7,622 nt of DNA, taken from the NCBI GenBank assembly GCA_011051855.1, contig DRKG01000180.1:1-7622 (forward strand), written 5' to 3'. A program made the position numbers and the translations under genes. The DNA is from a bacterium (lineage in GTDB: Bacteria; Planctomycetota; UBA1135; UBA2386). Below the pieces are notes generated by a model that worked only from the letters and a program-made list of their open reading frames with translations, did not search any database and was not told the origin of the DNA. Below are positions 5,568 through 7,622 of the stretch, piece by piece. The first letter of the stretch is position 1. Each line of letters opens with the position of its first letter.

Positions 5568-5574
5568 CCCGCGC

Positions 5575-6867
5575 GTGCGTGCGCTCTCGTCGATTCCCGT
5601 TCCCGTCACCGCCGTCTTGCTGTCCTGTGCCGTCGGCGCGCAGGTGTCCCTGCGGGATCTGCCCGAGATCGCCCGCCAGCGCGCGGAACGCCTGCGGCCC
5701 CGGCAGATCGCGGCGCTCGAACCGTATTGGCAAGACCTGGTGCTCGACTACCGCGAGAACCAGCAGTATCTCGACGGCAAGCTCGCCGAGATCGCCGCAC
5801 TCGGCGACAGCGTGGTGCCGCTGCTGCTGGAGAAGATGGCGCCGGCACAGGGCGGTTCGTCGGCGCGCAACCTGGCGGCCAACAGCCGCCGGGTGCTGCA
5901 GCGCCTGGACCCGGGCTCGTTCGTCGACGCCCTGGCCGAGATGGCGCGCGGCAAGAACAAGGTCGCCAGGAGCGAGGCGATCGTGCTGCTCGGCTACGCG
6001 AACGTGCCGCAGGCAGCGCGCGTGTTGGCGAGCCTGCTCGACCGGCTCGACGGCGACGACCTGCGCCAGGCGGTGCGCTCCCTGCGGCGGCTGCGCCACC
6101 CGATCGCGGCGAGCAAGGCGGTCGCGCTGCTCGGCGCCGGCAACCGGCGACTGCGCGAGGAAGTGCTCGGCTACCTGACGGATGCGCACGCGACGCAGGT
6201 CGTCGACACGGTCGTGCAGGCGCTCTCCGCCGAAACCGACGACCGGCTGCTGAGCAGCTACATCGAATACTTCCGGGCCGCCGCCGAGGGCCATGCCGGC
6301 GCCACCGAAGCGCTACTGCCCCTGCTGACGGGCGACCGACTCGACTGGCGCGACCGGCTCGCGCTGCTGGAAGCCCTCGCCACCGTCGCACCGAAGGGCC
6401 ACCAGGCGACGATCCGCGCGATGGCCGAGCAGATCGACGGCAACGGGACCAGCCCGCTGGCGGTGCAGGCGGCGGTCACGATGCGCGCACTCGGCGACAA
6501 ACAAGGCGTGACCCGCCTGAAGCACACGCTCGACACCAAGCTCCGCCGCCGCAAGCGGGAGGCCGGCCTCTACGAGGTCCGGGCCAGCCTGATGTTCGCG
6601 ATCGGCGACTTCGCCGAGGCGGCCGACGACTACGAGAAGACCATCGAATACGCCGACGGGGCGGCGATGGCCCGCCGCGCCTACGAAGGCCTGCTGCAGT
6701 GCGATGCCCGGCGGCGCAAGATCCAGAACATGGTCAAGCACATGAAGGCCTCGGGCATGACTCGGAGCGACTTCGACCGGCTCGCCGCGCGCGACGAGCC
6801 GTTCCGCACCGCGATGGCCCACGACCGTGTGCAGGCGTTCCTGAAGCAACTGGCGAAGGCGCGCTGA
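5575..6867 (+). CDS. Exported HEAT/TPR-type repeat protein of unknown function
   Basis: A 430-residue protein from GTG 5575. Residues 1-22 form a signal peptide: Arg2, a hydrophobic stretch ending AVLLSC, then VGA with predicted cleavage before Gln23. Cys18 does not sit in a proper lipobox, so a soluble secreted or periplasmic protein is more likely than a lipoprotein. After a charged helical segment (26-75), alpha-helical HEAT-like repeats run from about 76 to 310 (e.g. SEAIVLLGYANVPQAARVLA at 133-152, VALLGAGNRRLREEVLGYL at 183-201). One TPR-like unit follows at about 334-366 (ASLMFAIGDFAEAADDYEKT), then a basic C-terminus. No catalytic motif is visible; a binding or scaffold role is inferred from the fold. 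ATG 5551 is an alternative start adding eight residues, but it lies inside the repeat and upstream of a -10-like box. Starts further upstream would read the repeat and bury the signal peptide. No operon partner is obvious; tig follows after 137 bp with its own promoter-like sequence. Confidence 0.8.
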   Translation: MRALSSIPVPVTAVLLSCAVGAQVSLRDLPEIARQRAERLRPRQIAALEPYWQDLVLDYRENQQYLDGKLAEIAALGDSVVPLLLEKMAPAQGGSSARNLAANSRRVLQRLDPGSFVDALAEMARGKNKVARSEAIVLLGYANVPQAARVLASLLDRLDGDDLRQAVRSLRRLRHPIAASKAVALLGAGNRRLREEVLGYLTDAHATQVVDTVVQALSAETDDRLLSSYIEYFRAAAEGHAGATEALLPLLTGDRLDWRDRLALLEALATVAPKGHQATIRAMAEQIDGNGTSPLAVQAAVTMRALGDKQGVTRLKHTLDTKLRRRKREAGLYEVRASLMFAIGDFAEAADDYEKTIEYADGAAMARRAYEGLLQCDARRRKIQNMVKHMKASGMTRSDFDRLAARDEPFRTAMAHDRVQAFLKQLAKAR

Positions 6868-6914
6868 CGGCCCCGATGGTCCCGATGGCCCCGCGGTCAG
6901 CTGGTGCGGACAGC

Positions 6915-6946
6915 TTGACCGGGGGTGGCCCGGGCGCCACTATGTT
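6915..6946 (+). promoter_or_regulatory. tig: Putative tig promoter
   Basis: TTGACC (6915-6920) is followed by TATGTT (6941-6946). The 20-bp spacing is longer than ideal; a -10 read as ACTATG would give 18 bp. Transcription near 6953 would leave a leader of about 50 nt before ATG 7005. The core CTTGACC and a CACTA just before or at the -10 are shared with the promoter-like sequence at 1229-1258. Confidence 0.4.
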
Positions 6947-7004
6947 CGCCCTGATTTGCCGGCCGGATGCCGGTGAGCCCGCCTTCTTGCCCGCACGAAC
7001 CACC

Positions 7005-7622
7005 ATGGAAGTCCAGGTAGCCGAGACCGGCCCCTGCAGCCGCTCCCTGCAGATCACGATCCCGCCCGAACAGGTCACCGAGCACCTCGACCAGATGTAC
7101 GAAGCGGCCTCGCAGCAGGTGCAGGTCAAGGGCTTTCGCCCCGGCAAGGTGCCGCGCAAGATGATCGAGAAGCTGCACGGCCCGGCGATCCTGCACGAAG
7201 CCAAGGAGCAGTTGCTCAACCGCTACTTCCAGGAAGCCTGCCAGAGCAGGGAGATCCAGCCGATCGGGCGCATCAAGATCGACGACTTCGAGCAGCTCGA
7301 GGTCAAGACGGGCGAAGGTTTCGCGTTCACCGCGCAGGTCGACGTCAAGCCGCAGTTCGAACTGCCCGAGGCCAAGGGGCTCGAAATCCCGGCCTACGAA
7401 GCCGAGGCCAACGACGAGGACATCGACAACGCCCTCAAGGAGATCGCCTTCCAAAAGCGCAAGCTGCAGCAGGTCGACGAGCCGATCGAGGACGGCGACT
7501 TCGTCAAGTGCGACTACACGTTCGTCGACGCGGACGGCAACGACGTGCACGAACGCAGCGGCACGCAGCTCAACACCCGCATTCCGATCAACGGCGTCGA
7601 CCAGGATGCCTACGCCGAAGCG
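7005..7622 (+). CDS. tig: Trigger factor, N-terminal part (cut by window end)
   Basis: Trigger factor is the ribosome-bound chaperone and peptidyl-prolyl isomerase that meets nascent chains at the exit tunnel. The first 206 codons are present and the frame is open at the edge. The N-terminal ribosome-binding domain (about 1-112) includes the signature GFRPGKVPRKMIEK (43-56), which docks on ribosomal protein L23. The PQFELPEAKGLE segment (116-127) leads into the linker helices. The FKBP-type isomerase domain begins near 160 (IEDGDFVKCDYTFVDADGN) and is incomplete. ATG 7005 is chosen because MEVQVAETGPCSRSLQITIP matches the usual N-terminus; no Shine-Dalgarno sequence precedes it. In many bacteria clpP and clpX follow tig; that lies outside this window. 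Confidence 0.95.
   Translation, partial: MEVQVAETGPCSRSLQITIPPEQVTEHLDQMYEAASQQVQVKGFRPGKVPRKMIEKLHGPAILHEAKEQLLNRYFQEACQSREIQPIGRIKIDDFEQLEVKTGEGFAFTAQVDVKPQFELPEAKGLEIPAYEAEANDEDIDNALKEIAFQKRKLQQVDEPIEDGDFVKCDYTFVDADGNDVHERSGTQLNTRIPINGVDQDAYAEA

Larger units (their letters stand above)
5117..5574. other. Intergenic region between mnmG and the secreted repeat-protein gene
   Basis: About 450 bp between divergently oriented genes with no convincing protein gene. Going from mnmG outward it holds an operator-like palindrome (5132-5144), a hairpin (5160-5197) overlapping the end of a possible 25-codon ORF on the minus strand, and a 75-bp direct repeat in two copies (5278-5352 and 5488-5562). 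Between the copies lie three stem-loops. A -10-like box sits at the right edge. Reading frames through it on either strand give Arg/Ala/Pro-rich peptides with the repeat showing twice, as expected of noncoding GC-rich DNA. Confidence 0.7.

Noticed and set aside
5341..5574. Extended start (ATG 5341) for the exported repeat protein
   Set aside because: The extra 78 residues would read through the repeat and hairpins and would leave the signal peptide internal.
5106..5609. 167-codon minus-strand frame with an internally repeated peptide
   Set aside because: The peptide repeat comes only from the DNA direct repeat being in phase (210 bp is 70 codons). Composition is Arg/Ala/Pro-rich and no start or domain is convincing.
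5248..6294. 348-codon minus-strand frame overlapping the exported protein gene
   Set aside because: It is antisense to a gene with a signal peptide and repeats, and its C-terminal half contains the 75-bp repeat translated twice.

Overview
The window looks like a chromosomal segment from a high-GC bacterium (strong G/C bias at third codon positions, few Shine-Dalgarno sequences). The best lineage clue is the 440-residue protein at 1347-2669. It joins TPR repeats to two RNA polymerase alpha C-terminal-type domains, an architecture I associate mainly with Planctomycetota. The other genes are too widespread to help, so this placement is a moderate-confidence inference. No transposase, phage gene, tRNA, rRNA or CRISPR array is visible.

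Layout. 27-1232 (+) is a GT4-family glycosyltransferase, probably the last gene of a surface-polysaccharide group extending left of the window. Its stop codon overlaps the -35 box of a promoter-like sequence for the next unit. That unit holds the TPR/alpha-CTD protein (1347-2669) and, 16 bp later, ruvA (2686-3285), the Holliday-junction recognition subunit. ruvA converges with mnmG (3308-5116, minus strand), the FAD enzyme of tRNA wobble-uridine modification, with only 22 bp between them. Upstream of mnmG lies about 450 bp without a clear gene. It holds a 74/75-identical direct repeat with a 210-bp period, a nearly perfect 37-nt hairpin, two smaller hairpins and a possible 25-codon ORF. To its right, on the plus strand, is a secreted HEAT/TPR-type repeat protein of unknown function (5575-6867). 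The window ends inside tig, encoding trigger factor (7005 to the edge).

The genes do not form one pathway. ruvA (recombination), mnmG (tRNA modification) and tig (folding of nascent chains) are housekeeping genes. They are interleaved with a lineage-type putative transcription factor and an unrecognised exported protein. The points most worth a second look are the TPR/double alpha-CTD protein with its unequal CTD copies and the structured repeat region between mnmG and the secreted-protein gene, whose right edge appears to form that gene's -10 box.
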